A stretch of 64,000 bases of DNA from Streptomyces armeniacus (GTDB lineage: Bacteria; Actinomycetota; Actinomycetes; Streptomycetales; Streptomycetaceae): assembly GCF_003355155.1 (NCBI RefSeq), contig NZ_CP031320.1, positions 792,369 through 856,368 on the forward strand. Reading direction: 5' to 3'. The notes under the pieces were generated by a model. That model made no database searches and was not told where the DNA came from. It saw only the letters and a program-made list of their open reading frames with translations. Made by a program: the position numbers and the translations under genes. Of this stretch, positions 16,105 to 25,276 are shown piece by piece. The stretch's first letter is position 1, and each line of letters begins with the position of its first letter.

Positions 16105-18117
16105 ATGGCTCGGATTGTGGGGCAGGTGTGGCGCAGGCGATCCCGCCTGGTGCTGTTCGCGTTGCTGGCGTTCGCATCGCTCTGGCTGGGGTGGGCGCTG
16201 ATCAGAGCGGACCAGGACTCCGCGCAGGAACTGACCGGCATGGCCGGCATGTTCGCCGGGCTGTGGTCGCTCGGTGCCGCGGTCGCCCAGCTGCTGCCCC
16301 CGCCCCCTCCTCCACCGGACGCGGATGAGGCCGCCGACCGTCTGGCGGCCACGGTGCAGGAACAGTGGTGGGACGAGGTGTCCGCCCGGGAGTTGCGCGA
16401 ACCGCAGGTGATCCCGCTGGCGTGGGCCGCCACCAGGCGGCCGGTGGCGGCACCACCGGAGACCGTGGTCTCCACGGTCGAGGGACGCGTACTGCGGCTG
16501 TCCCTCCAGGGCCGGCTGGAAGGCGACTTCCCCGCGGCCGCGGCCCGGCTGGCCGAGGGATACCGGCAGGTGAGCAGCGGCCGGCTGGTGGTGCTGGGGG
16601 AGCCGGGCGCCGGGAAGACGGTCCTGGCCCTCATGCTGACGCTCGGCCTGCTGGACGACCGCCCCGCGCGGACCCCGGTCCCGGTGCTGCTGTCCGTCTC
16701 GTCCTGGGACCCGGTCAACGACTCGCTGGACGACTGGATCGTGGACACCCTGGCCACCTCCTACTACGGCGGCCGGTCCCAGGTCCCGCGCCTGCTGCTG
16801 GACCGGCGGATGCTGCTGCCCGTCCTCGACGGGCTGGACGAGATCCCCGAGGTGGCCCGGCGCACCGCCGTACGAGCCCTCAACGAGGCGTGCGGCGAAG
16901 GCCGCGGCGTCGTGGTGACCTGCCGGGCCGCCGAGTACCAGGACGTGATCGAGGGCGGCTCGCCCGCGCTGCGCCGCGCGCCGGTCGTGGAGGTCGCGCC
17001 CGTGGCGGTGCCGGACGCCGTGGCCTACCTCAACGAGGTGAACTGGCCGGAAGGTGTGGACTGGGAACCCGTCCACGCCCACGTACGGGAGCACCCCGAC
17101 GGCCCGGTGGCCACCGCCCTGTCCACCCCGCTGGCGCTCTCCCTCGCCCGTGCCGTCTACCGCCACTGCGGCCTGGACCCCACCGAACTCCTCGAATTCA
17201 ACGGCCGGCACGCCGTGGAGGACCACCTCGTCGACCACATCATCCCCGCGGCCTACGCACCGCCGCCGGGCACCCTCCCCGGCCAGGGGGACGGCGACTG
17301 GCAGCGGGAGGCGCGGCAGGCCGAGAAGTGGCTGACGTACCTGGCGACCTACCTCCACCGGCACCGGGAACGCGATCTGGCCTGGTGGCACATGAGTTCC
17401 CGACTGCTCTCCCGCTGGGCGGGGCTGCTGGTCGGCATCGGGATCGGGATGCTGACCATGCTCGGGATGGCCGCCGTGCGTGTGGCCGGGCAGGACGTGA
17501 ACTACGAGATCGTGCTCGCTTTCGGCCTGGTGGCCGCCGTGCTGGCGATGCTCACCTGGTACGCGGCGCCGCCGGACCGGCGGCCGGGCCGGGTCTCGCT
17601 GTCGTTCCGCGGGTCACTGCGCCGGCTGTGGGGCGGGTTCCGCACCGGCTTCGTTCTCGCGTCCCTGGTGGCGGTGACAGTGCTGGGCACCGTCGGCATC
17701 GTCATGACGTTCACCGACGGCTGGTCCTCGCAGACCCTGGCCGAGTTTCTCCGGATCGCCGCGTTCGTCCTCGGGGCCGTGATCGCCCTGGGTCTGGCGT
17801 TCGCCGTCTACGCGTGGCTCGACGCCCCTTCGGCACACTCCACCCACGCGGCACCGCTGGACCTCGTACGCCAGGACCGCAGTTCGTCCCTGGCGGGGGC
17901 AGGGCTGGCCGGGACCGTGCTGGGGGCCAGCGCACTGCCGCTGATCACGCTGACCGTCTCCGTCGTCTACATGGTCTTTCTGGCGCTGACGGGCTGGTCG
18001 GCTGAGCCCCGGTTCACCGATGTCCTGCCCCGGGTGATCGACGAGACGGGGGCTACGACACCTCCGAGTCGGCCCTCGCCACCACCTTGCTGCCCGGGGC
18101 CGTCTTCGCGGTGCTGA
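16105..18117 (+). CDS. NACHT-domain STAND NTPase, N-terminal part of a split gene
   Basis: An N-terminal hydrophobic anchor (about 12-33) and a Pro-rich linker precede a NACHT NTPase. Walker A is GEPGAGKT (about 165-172) and Walker B is LLPVLDGLDEIPE (about 237-249), followed by the sensor stretch VVVTCRAAEYQ. Several membrane helices follow (about 380-570). Bacterial NACHT proteins are signal-transducing NTPases, some of them in antiphage defence. After about 18046 the reading loses homology and ends in Pro/Ser-rich sequence, while the expected continuation (TTLLPGAVFAVLML...) lies in another frame. One missing base in the GGGGG run at 18048-18052 explains this. The start is uncertain: ATG 16036 is also in frame. 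Confidence 0.8.
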   Translation: MARIVGQVWRRRSRLVLFALLAFASLWLGWALIRADQDSAQELTGMAGMFAGLWSLGAAVAQLLPPPPPPPDADEAADRLAATVQEQWWDEVSARELREPQVIPLAWAATRRPVAAPPETVVSTVEGRVLRLSLQGRLEGDFPAAAARLAEGYRQVSSGRLVVLGEPGAGKTVLALMLTLGLLDDRPARTPVPVLLSVSSWDPVNDSLDDWIVDTLATSYYGGRSQVPRLLLDRRMLLPVLDGLDEIPEVARRTAVRALNEACGEGRGVVVTCRAAEYQDVIEGGSPALRRAPVVEVAPVAVPDAVAYLNEVNWPEGVDWEPVHAHVREHPDGPVATALSTPLALSLARAVYRHCGLDPTELLEFNGRHAVEDHLVDHIIPAAYAPPPGTLPGQGDGDWQREARQAEKWLTYLATYLHRHRERDLAWWHMSSRLLSRWAGLLVGIGIGMLTMLGMAAVRVAGQDVNYEIVLAFGLVAAVLAMLTWYAAPPDRRPGRVSLSFRGSLRRLWGGFRTGFVLASLVAVTVLGTVGIVMTFTDGWSSQTLAEFLRIAAFVLGAVIALGLAFAVYAWLDAPSAHSTHAAPLDLVRQDRSSSLAGAGLAGTVLGASALPLITLTVSVVYMVFLALTGWSAEPRFTDVLPRVIDETGATTPPSRPSPPPCCPGPSSRC

Positions 18118-19220
18118 TGCTGCTGCCGCGCGCCTGGCCCAGGTTCGTTCTGCTCCGCCTGGTGCTCGCGGCCAGGGGGCGGCTGCCCTGGCACTTCTTG
18201 CGGTTCCTCGCCGACGCCCGGAGGCGTCAGCTTCTGCGCCAGTCTGCCGGCACCTACCAGTTCCGCCACATCCGCCTGCAGGAACGCCTCGCCAGCCGGT
18301 CCCTGGCGAGGGACCGCGCGCCGGTTCCGCGGGACCTGGTCACACGGCGGCGGCGTCGCCAACTCGCCGTCACCGGTTCCGTGGTGGCGGCGACCTGCCT
18401 GCTCCTGGGCCAGTTGATGCCCGAGGACACCTCACGCACCACGCTGCCCACGGGCGACACGACGGCGATGGCCTTCGGGCCGCCGGGGACGAACGCTCTC
18501 GTCACGGTGGACGGCGAGGGCGCCGTACGACGTTGGGACACCCGCACGGGAGAGGCCACCGGGAAGGACGAGCTCTCCGCCGAATGGGCCGACGGCGTGG
18601 CCTCGGGCGAAGAAGGCGCCGTGATCTACCAGGTCACCTACCGCCAGACCGAGTTCGGCAGCGAGAAGACGGAGGTCGTGACGCGGCGGCTCCCCTGGCA
18701 CGGGTCTCCACAGCTCACCAGGGCCGACCGCATGCCGGTCGCCGGCGAACAGGACGCAGTCGGCATGAGCACCAGCGGACGCCATCTTCTGCTCAGCAAC
18801 TCGCGCGGCCTCGCGCTGCAGAGAATCGGCACCGGGCGGACCTCGCCGACCACCCTCGGCGGCGTGCTGGAACGTGACGCCAATTGGAGCACGGCGGTCG
18901 GCGACAATGGGAGACTTGTGATCTCCATGCGGCCCGTCATCTCCGGCGCGGTGAAAATCATCGTGGCCGACACGAGAACAGGCGAGCGCATCTGCGAGAT
19001 CCCGCACGACGGCGATCGAGTGGCGATGGACTCCGACGGATCCCGCTTCGCCACTGCCGACGATGACGGCGGCACCGTGCGCATCTGGGATGCCGGCTGC
19101 CAGGAGGAACGGAAACTGTCGATCCCCGGCCACGATCCCGTCGACACCATCGCCCTCTCCGGGAACGGCCGCCAACTGGCGGTCAGCGGCGCGGGCGTGA
19201 TCCGCCTGTTCGACCTGTGA
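18087..19220 (+). CDS. C-terminal part of the split NACHT protein with WD40-like propeller
   Basis: Homology-like sequence in this frame begins already near 18051 (GYDTSESALATTLLPGAV). LPWHFLRFLADARRRQLLRQ and YQFRHIRLQERLA are the usual end of the actinobacterial NACHT region. A membrane helix (VVAATCLLLGQLM) follows, then a WD40-like propeller with AVRRWDTRTGEATG, ADTRTGERIC and TVRIWDAG. The propeller has room for only a few blades. The piece may be an untranslated remnant, may be reached by -1 frameshifting at the G-run upstream, or may reflect a sequencing deletion. It lacks a ribosome site near its first ATG/CTG/TTG-like codons, so independent translation is doubtful. Confidence 0.65.
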   Translation: MLPGAVFAVLMLLPRAWPRFVLLRLVLAARGRLPWHFLRFLADARRRQLLRQSAGTYQFRHIRLQERLASRSLARDRAPVPRDLVTRRRRRQLAVTGSVVAATCLLLGQLMPEDTSRTTLPTGDTTAMAFGPPGTNALVTVDGEGAVRRWDTRTGEATGKDELSAEWADGVASGEEGAVIYQVTYRQTEFGSEKTEVVTRRLPWHGSPQLTRADRMPVAGEQDAVGMSTSGRHLLLSNSRGLALQRIGTGRTSPTTLGGVLERDANWSTAVGDNGRLVISMRPVISGAVKIIVADTRTGERICEIPHDGDRVAMDSDGSRFATADDDGGTVRIWDAGCQEERKLSIPGHDPVDTIALSGNGRQLAVSGAGVIRLFDL

Positions 19221-19247
19221 CCGGACCGGAAGTGACCGGCGGCCGCC

Positions 19248-19277
19248 GGCCGCCCGTGCCGCAAGGCGCGGGCGGCC
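19248..19277. terminator. Bidirectional terminator hairpin
   Basis: A 13-bp stem pairs GGCCGCCCGTGCC (19248-19260) with GGCGCGGGCGGCC (19265-19277), with one T:G wobble, around a GCAA tetraloop. It lies between the plus-strand NACHT gene (ends 19220) and the minus-strand GH97 gene (ends 19332). Confidence 0.75.
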
Positions 19278-19331
19278 AGTGGAGTTCCGCAGGCCGGGGG
19301 CGCCTGAGCCCCGAGGCCGGCCGTCAGGCCG

Positions 19332-21167
19332 TCAGGCCGGGTTGGCGACGGCGGCGAAGCCGCCGTTCCCGGGCGTCCGCACCTCCAGGGTGTCGCCGGC
19401 CCTCACCTCGTGGGTCTCCCGTACGAGCCCGTCCGGTCCGTCGGTCACCACGTCGACCGTCCAGCCGCCCTTGCCCAGGAAGTCCGTCGGCACCTGCTGG
19501 ACGCGGCCGGCGCCGTTGGTGATGCCGCCCAGGAACCAGCGTTCGCCGTCGCGCCGTGCGACGGTCGTCTCCTTGCCCGGCTCGCCGGACAGCAGCCGCG
19601 TCTCGTCCCAGACGGTCGGGACCTCCGACAGGAAGCGCTCGAGTTCGGGACGTTCGGCGTACTCCTCCGGCGAACCGGCGAAGTTCTGGAAGCCGGATTC
19701 GAAGACGACCGACAAGGCCAGCTCCCCGGCGTCCGTGACGGGCCGCTTGCCCGTCTGGAAGCCCATCGGCGTGAAGTCCATCGAGCCGACCACGTTACGG
19801 GTGTACGGCAGCGTCGACAGGCCGGCCGGCGTGACGTCCAGCTGCTCCGCGCCGTGTACGGCCTCCATCGCCATGACGTGCGGCCAGGTGCGCTGGATGC
19901 CGTGCGGGATGGTCGAGCCATGGAAGTTGACGACGAGCTTCCGGTCGGCGGTCTCCTTGAGGATCTCGTCGTACCACCGGAAACGCGCCTGCGAGTCCGA
20001 GTCCATGAAGTCGATCTTCATGCCGGCCACGCCCCACTCCGTCATGCGGCCGAGGTTGGCCTTCCGTTCGTCGGCCGTGTCCAGGTCCTCGTAGTGCATC
20101 CAGAGCATGATCTTCACGCCGCGCTCCTCGGCGTACGCGATCAGCTCCGGCATCCAGTCGGTCTCCTTCCAGCCCTCGTCGACGAGCGAGTACTCCCAGT
20201 CGTGCTCGGCCGCGTAGTCGACGTACTCCTTCTGCCGCGCCAGGTCCTTCTGGGTGTCCTGGCCGCCGTCCAGCCAGGACCAGGCGACCTTGCCGGGGCG
20301 GATCCAGGACGTGTCCGCCACCTTGGACGCGGGCGCGAGGTCGTCGGTCAGCGTGGACTCGGTGACGGTCGCCAGATCGCCCGTGATCACCGTGCGCCAG
20401 GGGGTGTTCAGGGCGCCCGGCGAGCTGACCGACTCGTCGGCCAGCTTCACCCGGTAGGCGCCGCTGCCCTCCTGGTGCGTCAGCCGGCTCGCGTCGTAGC
20501 GGCCGTCCACGTCGGACTCGCTGAGCAGTACGTAGTCGCCGTCCGCGCCGCCCTCGCCGCCGCCGTTGCGGAAGAGCGTCGGGTAGCCGTACTCCCCGCT
20601 CTCCGCCGCGGCCGCGGTCGATTCGACGTGCTGGGCCTCGTAGTTGGGGGTGTACGGCTGCAGCCACGCCTTCGAGTCGGCCGGCAACCGGAAGCCGGAG
20701 GACTCTCCGGTGACGGTCACGCCGTCGCCGTTCTCGTCGGGCAGCTCGTAGCGGTAGGCGACTCCGTCGTCCGAGGCCCGCACCGTCAGGGCCAGCCGCC
20801 GACCGTCCTGGTTCCCGAAGACGAAGCGGGACTCGGCCATCCGTACGGTGCGCTCCCGCTCCTTGCCGACGGTCGCCGTGTACCGCTCCTCGACCACGCG
20901 GTCGCCGCGGTCCAGCAGTTCCAGGCCGGAGGTCAGGTCGGCCTCGGCGCTGGTGATCCCGACGGCGCCAGGCTCGAGTACGGTGCGGCCCTTCCGCTCG
21001 ACGGCGAGGGTGAGCGCGCCCTGGCCGTCCAGGCTGAGGGTGGCGGTGGGGCCGTCTTCGAGGTGCACCTTCCAGGAGTCGTCGGCCGAGGCGGTGGGGG
21101 CGAGTACGCCTCCGGCCAGGACCGCGGTCAGTGCCGCGCCCAAGAGTGCGGATCTGCGAACGCGCAT
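19332..21167 (-). CDS. Secreted GH97 glycoside hydrolase, retaining type
   Basis: The 611-residue enzyme has a Sec signal (residues 1-28, RVRR then a hydrophobic core ending TASA), a GH97 N-terminal beta-sandwich (about 30-280), the TIM-barrel (about 285-515) and a C-terminal sheet. Asp386 in GMKIDFMD and Glu441 in MEAVHGAE are spaced 55 residues apart, like the nucleophile and acid/base of the retaining alpha-galactosidase-type branch; the inverting branch has a different arrangement. The product probably cleaves alpha-galactosides outside the cell. ATG 21167 follows GAGGAGAGC; a longer frame upstream would bury the signal peptide. It is separated from both neighbours by promoters or terminators, so it is probably monocistronic. 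Confidence 0.92.
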   Translation of the reverse strand: MRVRRSALLGAALTAVLAGGVLAPTASADDSWKVHLEDGPTATLSLDGQGALTLAVERKGRTVLEPGAVGITSAEADLTSGLELLDRGDRVVEERYTATVGKERERTVRMAESRFVFGNQDGRRLALTVRASDDGVAYRYELPDENGDGVTVTGESSGFRLPADSKAWLQPYTPNYEAQHVESTAAAAESGEYGYPTLFRNGGGEGGADGDYVLLSESDVDGRYDASRLTHQEGSGAYRVKLADESVSSPGALNTPWRTVITGDLATVTESTLTDDLAPASKVADTSWIRPGKVAWSWLDGGQDTQKDLARQKEYVDYAAEHDWEYSLVDEGWKETDWMPELIAYAEERGVKIMLWMHYEDLDTADERKANLGRMTEWGVAGMKIDFMDSDSQARFRWYDEILKETADRKLVVNFHGSTIPHGIQRTWPHVMAMEAVHGAEQLDVTPAGLSTLPYTRNVVGSMDFTPMGFQTGKRPVTDAGELALSVVFESGFQNFAGSPEEYAERPELERFLSEVPTVWDETRLLSGEPGKETTVARRDGERWFLGGITNGAGRVQQVPTDFLGKGGWTVDVVTDGPDGLVRETHEVRAGDTLEVRTPGNGGFAAVANPA

Positions 21168-21383
21168 CAGCTCTCCTCGCTTCTCACCAACTACGAACAT
21201 TTCCCAAAAGATATGAACGCAAGCCGGGTTCGGTGACAAGGGCGCGCCTTCCATGAGGCGTCTTCAAGTCGGCTGTCGGTGGCCGCGCGTACGGTGGGCA
21301 TCGCCGGGATCGTCACCACGGGCGGCGGGTGTACGGCGCTCTCCATGTCGGTCCGCACCGGCGTCGTCCTTCACGGAACCTGC

Positions 21384-21411
21384 TTGTGATGGTCACGTCA
21401 CCTGCTAGCAT
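21384..21411 (+). promoter_or_regulatory. Candidate sigma-70-type promoter for the globin gene
   Basis: TTGTGA (21384-21389) and TAGCAT (21406-21411) are separated by 16 bases and lie about 120 bases before the globin start. An inverted repeat GTGA-TGG-TCAC (21386-21396) overlaps the -35 element and may bind a regulator. The rest of the 366-bp gap between GH97 and the globin gene shows no coding frame; it must also hold the GH97 promoter, for which the AT-rich stretch 21190-21230 is a candidate. Confidence 0.4.
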
Positions 21412-21533
21412 CGCCGACATCGTCCTGCTCTGTGCACACATCTTCCGCCATCGGCGCGTCACACGGGACGGAGTACGGGGACCGCGGCCTCACCATCCGC
21501 AGGTTCTGGGGGATCGTTTTTCTTGGAGTGTCC

Positions 21534-22931
21534 GTGAACGGCACAGACATCGACGTGGGCTTGATCCGTGCGGGATTCGAGATCGCGTCCCGGCGGGCCG
21601 ACCACCTTGTCCGGTTCTTCTACGCCCATCTATTCCGGCACCAGCCGCAGTTGCGCGGACTCTTCCCGGAGCGCATGGACGAGCAGCACGACCGCTTCTT
21701 CGCCGGCCTCGCCCATCTCGTCGCGCATCTCGACGACCCGGAACTCCTGGGCCGGCTTGCCCAACTCGGCCGGGACCACCGCAAGTTCGGGGTCACGGCC
21801 GAGCACTACGACGTCGTGGGCGACAGCCTGGTCGCGGCCGTCCGGTTCGGCATGGGCGACGCGTGGAGCCAGGAGACGGAGAACGCGTGGAAGGCCGCGT
21901 ACCGGCTGGCCGCCGACACGATGCTCGTCGGCGCGAACGACGCAGAACGGCGCGCGGAGCCCGCCTGGTGGGACGCGACCGTCCTGAACCACCGGCTGCA
22001 CCAGGACCGTACGGCGGTGCTGCACGTACTGCCCGAGCGGCCCTACCCCTACCGGGCAGGCCAGTACGCCACGCTGCAGCTGCCGGGCCTGCTGCCCGGC
22101 GTCTGGCGCCCGTACTCCATCGCCCGGGCGCCGCACGGTGACGGGATCCTGGAGTTCCACGTGTCGCGTGTCTCCGGTGGCCGCCTCAGCCCTCTGCTGT
22201 GCGACCGCGTACGGACCGGCGACCGTGTGCGTCTCGGCCCCTCGTCGGGGACCGCCACCGCGCCGGGGCGCCATGCCCAGACCGCGCCTTCGGTCACGCT
22301 GATGGCCGCGGGCAGCGGCTGGTCCCCGGTGAAGGCGGTGCTGGAGGAGATGACGTCCCGGCCCGCGCCGCCCGCGATGCGGGTGGAGCTGATGGCGCGG
22401 TCGGAGGACCACTTCTACGACCTGGACGGTGTCGAGCGCCTGAAGAAACGATTCCCTGGGGTGGAGTTCTCCTGGTGGCACCCCCGTTCACGGGAGAGCC
22501 CGACCGGGGCCGCACGGCGCATGCACGCGGCCCTGCTGTCGCGGGACGACTGGGCCGACCAGCAGGTCTATCTGAGCGGACCGAGGGGATTCATCGGGGA
22601 GATGGCCGAACGGCTGGCGGCCTGGGGCGTACCGCCCGAACGGCTCGTCTACGACCCCCAGCCCCGCCCCCGTAAGGACGGCAGCACCGGAGGGCACGCC
22701 GAGCGGTTGCTGGACCCGGCCCGCCCCGCCTGGATCGACCCCGCCGCACGCGGCGAAACGGGCGGGCCGCCGCAGGCGCCGCCGCCCGAGGACCCCGCCG
22801 GAGCCCGCGGCCGGGGCGGCGCCCGGACCGCCGGGGGACGCGGCGAGGGGCGGGCCGGGTGGAGCGAGGGGCCCGCCCAGGGGCGGGCCGAGGGGCGCGC
22901 CGAACCGCAGCGCATCCCCGGGCCGGTCTGA
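21534..22931 (+). CDS. Flavohemoprotein-like globin/FAD-NAD reductase fusion
   Basis: The 465-residue product has a globin domain (about 5-138) followed by an FNR-like reductase (about 145-395). Candidate haem residues are Tyr30 (B10), Gln51 (E7) and the proximal His82. The FAD-binding RPYS motif is at 192-195. The NAD-binding part has AAGSGWSPVKAVLEE and YLSGPRGFIGEMAERL. Such proteins use NAD(P)H and O2 to convert NO to nitrate. The GTG at 21534 has GGAG 5 bases upstream. The last 70 or so residues form a Gly/Pro/Arg-rich low-complexity tail absent from ordinary flavohaemoglobins. The gene seems monocistronic and ends at a strong hairpin. Confidence 0.85.
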   Translation: MNGTDIDVGLIRAGFEIASRRADHLVRFFYAHLFRHQPQLRGLFPERMDEQHDRFFAGLAHLVAHLDDPELLGRLAQLGRDHRKFGVTAEHYDVVGDSLVAAVRFGMGDAWSQETENAWKAAYRLAADTMLVGANDAERRAEPAWWDATVLNHRLHQDRTAVLHVLPERPYPYRAGQYATLQLPGLLPGVWRPYSIARAPHGDGILEFHVSRVSGGRLSPLLCDRVRTGDRVRLGPSSGTATAPGRHAQTAPSVTLMAAGSGWSPVKAVLEEMTSRPAPPAMRVELMARSEDHFYDLDGVERLKKRFPGVEFSWWHPRSRESPTGAARRMHAALLSRDDWADQQVYLSGPRGFIGEMAERLAAWGVPPERLVYDPQPRPRKDGSTGGHAERLLDPARPAWIDPAARGETGGPPQAPPPEDPAGARGRGGARTAGGRGEGRAGWSEGPAQGRAEGRAEPQRIPGPV

Positions 22932-23063
22932 ACGCCGTCTGAACGCCCGCCGTGCGCCCCGGAGTTGAGCCCGTCGTACGACTGGCGGGTGCACCCGGCG
23001 GGGGTCTGCGCCTCGTGCGGGCGCTCTCCTGGGCCGCGCCGTCCCGCCCCATCGCCGACCGGA

Positions 23064-23106
23064 GCACGCTGCGGCTCCCCGAGGGGGAGGGGGAGCCGCA
23101 GCGTGC
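23064..23106. terminator. Strong bidirectional terminator
   Basis: A perfect 17-bp stem, GCACGCTGCGGCTCCCC (23064-23080) with GGGGAGCCGCAGCGTGC (23090-23106), closes a 9-base purine loop. It lies between the converging globin gene (ends 22931) and the STAND ATPase gene (ends 23111), 4 bases beyond the latter's stop. Confidence 0.85.
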
Positions 23107-23110
23107 CCGC

Positions 23111-25114
23111 TCAGGTGCCGGCGGGTTCCGGCAGCGGTATCACCGCGCACGACAGCGGTACGGAGCGCAGGAGGAGCGAGCTGCGGCGGCTCGTCTCGAT
23201 GTCGGCCGTCAACCGGCGCAGCGCTTCCGTGCCGTACGGCGCGGGCAGCGAACCGTCGAGCGAGGCGAGCGCCCGCTGTGCCCGGCGCCAGGCCCGGCCG
23301 TGCCGGCCGAGGCGGTGGTCGACGTAGGCCATGGCGTACCGCGCGACGAAGCACGTCCAGGCGTCGGCGCGGATGCCGCGCCGGGTCAGCGCGCGGCGGG
23401 CCGACTTGCGCGCGGCACGCGGGTCGAAGCCGGTCTGGGCAAGTGCCATGGCCGCCAGGCTCAGTGTGGCGGACGGTCCGCCGATGGCGCGGTACGGGAT
23501 CGTACGGGCGGCCTCGTGGAAGTGCTCGGCTGCCGCCCGCTCGTCGTGCCGGTGCAGTGCCAACGCCCCCTGCACGTGGGCGATGCGGCCGAGGGTGGCG
23601 TCGTCTCCGTCCAGTATGGCGGTCGACCACGCGCGGCCCAGCAGCTCCCGCGCGCCGTCCGGGTCCGAGGGAGCGGTCAGCCAGGCGGCCAGCCACAGGC
23701 TGCGCGTGGGCGGATTGTCCCTCGGGCACAACGGCAGCAGGGGCAGCAGGTGGTCGAGCCCTTCTTGCGCCCTGCCGTACACCACCCACCAGAACCAGAG
23801 GTTCGTGACGATGTCGAGGGCGACGTCGGCCTGCCCGGGGTCGTCGAGGGCGTGCAGCAGAACGGCCCTGAGTTCCTCCTGCTCCTCCTGTACGAGGTGT
23901 ACGGCCTGCGGCTGGGAGCCCGAGCTCCACAGCCTCTCCGCGAGGGCGGCGACCTGCCTGCAACGCTCGGCGCGCCGCTGGACGGCCTCCGCGTGTTCGC
24001 CCGCTTCCTTGAGCCGTTCGACGCCGAAGTCCCGCGCGGCCCGCACCATCCGGTAGCGCGGCTGACGGAGCCCGCCGGGATCGCGTACGGGCACCAGGAC
24101 CCCCAGCGCGGCCAGCCGCGCCAGGCATGCGGGCACCTGGTGCCCGGCCACGGTTCCGCTCGCGCACAGGTGCACGGCGGTGGACTCGTTGAACGGGCCG
24201 GCGACGGCGCTGACCCGGGCCCATACGGTGCGCAGCGTGCGCTCGCACAGCATGTAGCTGACGCTGACCGCGCACCGGAGCGAGCGGTGCCGGGGGCGCG
24301 CCGGGCGTGAGCTGCTCAGCCAGCACTGTTGCCGTTCGAGTTGCTTCGCGAGGTCGTCGAGGCGGTGACGTGACGTTTGCTCGGCGGCCAGTTCGACCGA
24401 GAGCGGGACCCCCTCCAGGGACCGGCAGATCGCCGCCACGTGCGGCAGATCGACGCGGTCGACGCGGTGGCCCGCTTCGGCGGCCCGGTCCAGGAACAAC
24501 CGCACGGCCGGTGCGTCGCCGCTCTGCGCCTCGGGCGGCTCCGTACTCAGCGGAGGCAGTGACAGTACGTGCTCCTCGCCGAGCCCCAGCGGCTGCCGGG
24601 AGGTCACCAGCACCCGCAGACCGGGCACCGCCGAGAGGAGACTCTGCACCAGACCCGTGCACTCCTCCCGTACGGGATCGATGTCGTCGAGCAGCAGAAG
24701 CGTTTCGCTGCCGCGCAGCAGCCGCGCCAACTCCCTTACGCCCGCGCCCGTTCCCACCGCCTCCGGGTGCCGTCGCGGTTCGGCCAGGGACCGGCTCACC
24801 GCCGCGGCCAGCGCGCCCGGTTCACCCGGCCCGCAGCCTTCCCAGACGACGCGGACCACGCGCTGCCACGGCGCGTCCGGCAACCCGGCGAGCGCGTCGC
24901 CGGCGAGGCGGCTCTTGCCCACCCCGGCCCTTCCGGCCACGGTCGCCAGCCGGTGCTCCGCCAGCACCTCCCGGAGGGCGGCCAGTTCCCGTTCCCGGCC
25001 GACCAGCTGTCCGGCTCTCTCACCACCATGATTCGCCAACTTCCCCCGCTCCTTCACGTGTTGCCACTGAGTGGCGCCCGACCCGGTCGGTGAAGCCGGG
25101 TGCAGAACCGTCAC
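23111..25114 (-). CDS. STAND/NB-ARC-like ATPase with helical repeats
   Basis: The product of up to 667 residues carries a P-loop ATPase (Walker A AGRAGVGKSRL near residue 63, Walker B ETLLLLDDID near 137, sensor LRVLVTSRQPLGLGEEHVLSLPPL) of the kind found in AfsR- and LuxR-type (MalT-like) regulators, then a winged-helix-like region and TPR-like helices in the second half. It has no recognisable DNA-binding domain at either end, so it is not itself a standard SARP or LuxR protein. It may be a signalling ATPase partnering another regulator. The start is uncertain: GTG 25114 or GTG 25057, neither with a good ribosome site. It faces the globin gene across a hairpin and has its own promoter region. 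Confidence 0.75.
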   Translation of the reverse strand: MTVLHPASPTGSGATQWQHVKERGKLANHGGERAGQLVGRERELAALREVLAEHRLATVAGRAGVGKSRLAGDALAGLPDAPWQRVVRVVWEGCGPGEPGALAAAVSRSLAEPRRHPEAVGTGAGVRELARLLRGSETLLLLDDIDPVREECTGLVQSLLSAVPGLRVLVTSRQPLGLGEEHVLSLPPLSTEPPEAQSGDAPAVRLFLDRAAEAGHRVDRVDLPHVAAICRSLEGVPLSVELAAEQTSRHRLDDLAKQLERQQCWLSSSRPARPRHRSLRCAVSVSYMLCERTLRTVWARVSAVAGPFNESTAVHLCASGTVAGHQVPACLARLAALGVLVPVRDPGGLRQPRYRMVRAARDFGVERLKEAGEHAEAVQRRAERCRQVAALAERLWSSGSQPQAVHLVQEEQEELRAVLLHALDDPGQADVALDIVTNLWFWWVVYGRAQEGLDHLLPLLPLCPRDNPPTRSLWLAAWLTAPSDPDGARELLGRAWSTAILDGDDATLGRIAHVQGALALHRHDERAAAEHFHEAARTIPYRAIGGPSATLSLAAMALAQTGFDPRAARKSARRALTRRGIRADAWTCFVARYAMAYVDHRLGRHGRAWRRAQRALASLDGSLPAPYGTEALRRLTADIETSRRSSLLLRSVPLSCAVIPLPEPAGT

Positions 25115-25276
25115 TGCATTGACGCCACGGCACGTTCAACGCGGGAGTCGCACCGAAGTGGCGGGACTGTGCGCCGTGTCACACGTTCATACAGTCAGGT
25201 GAATGGCCGTAACCGCTCCGTGCGACCGCAGGCCCCGCCGTACGGCAGGGCCTGCGGGCCGGCTACCGGCCGTACG

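Noticed and set aside
19410..21236. Plus-strand open frame of about 600 codons opposite GH97
   Set aside because: Antisense shadow; the GH97 product has full motifs and a signal peptide.
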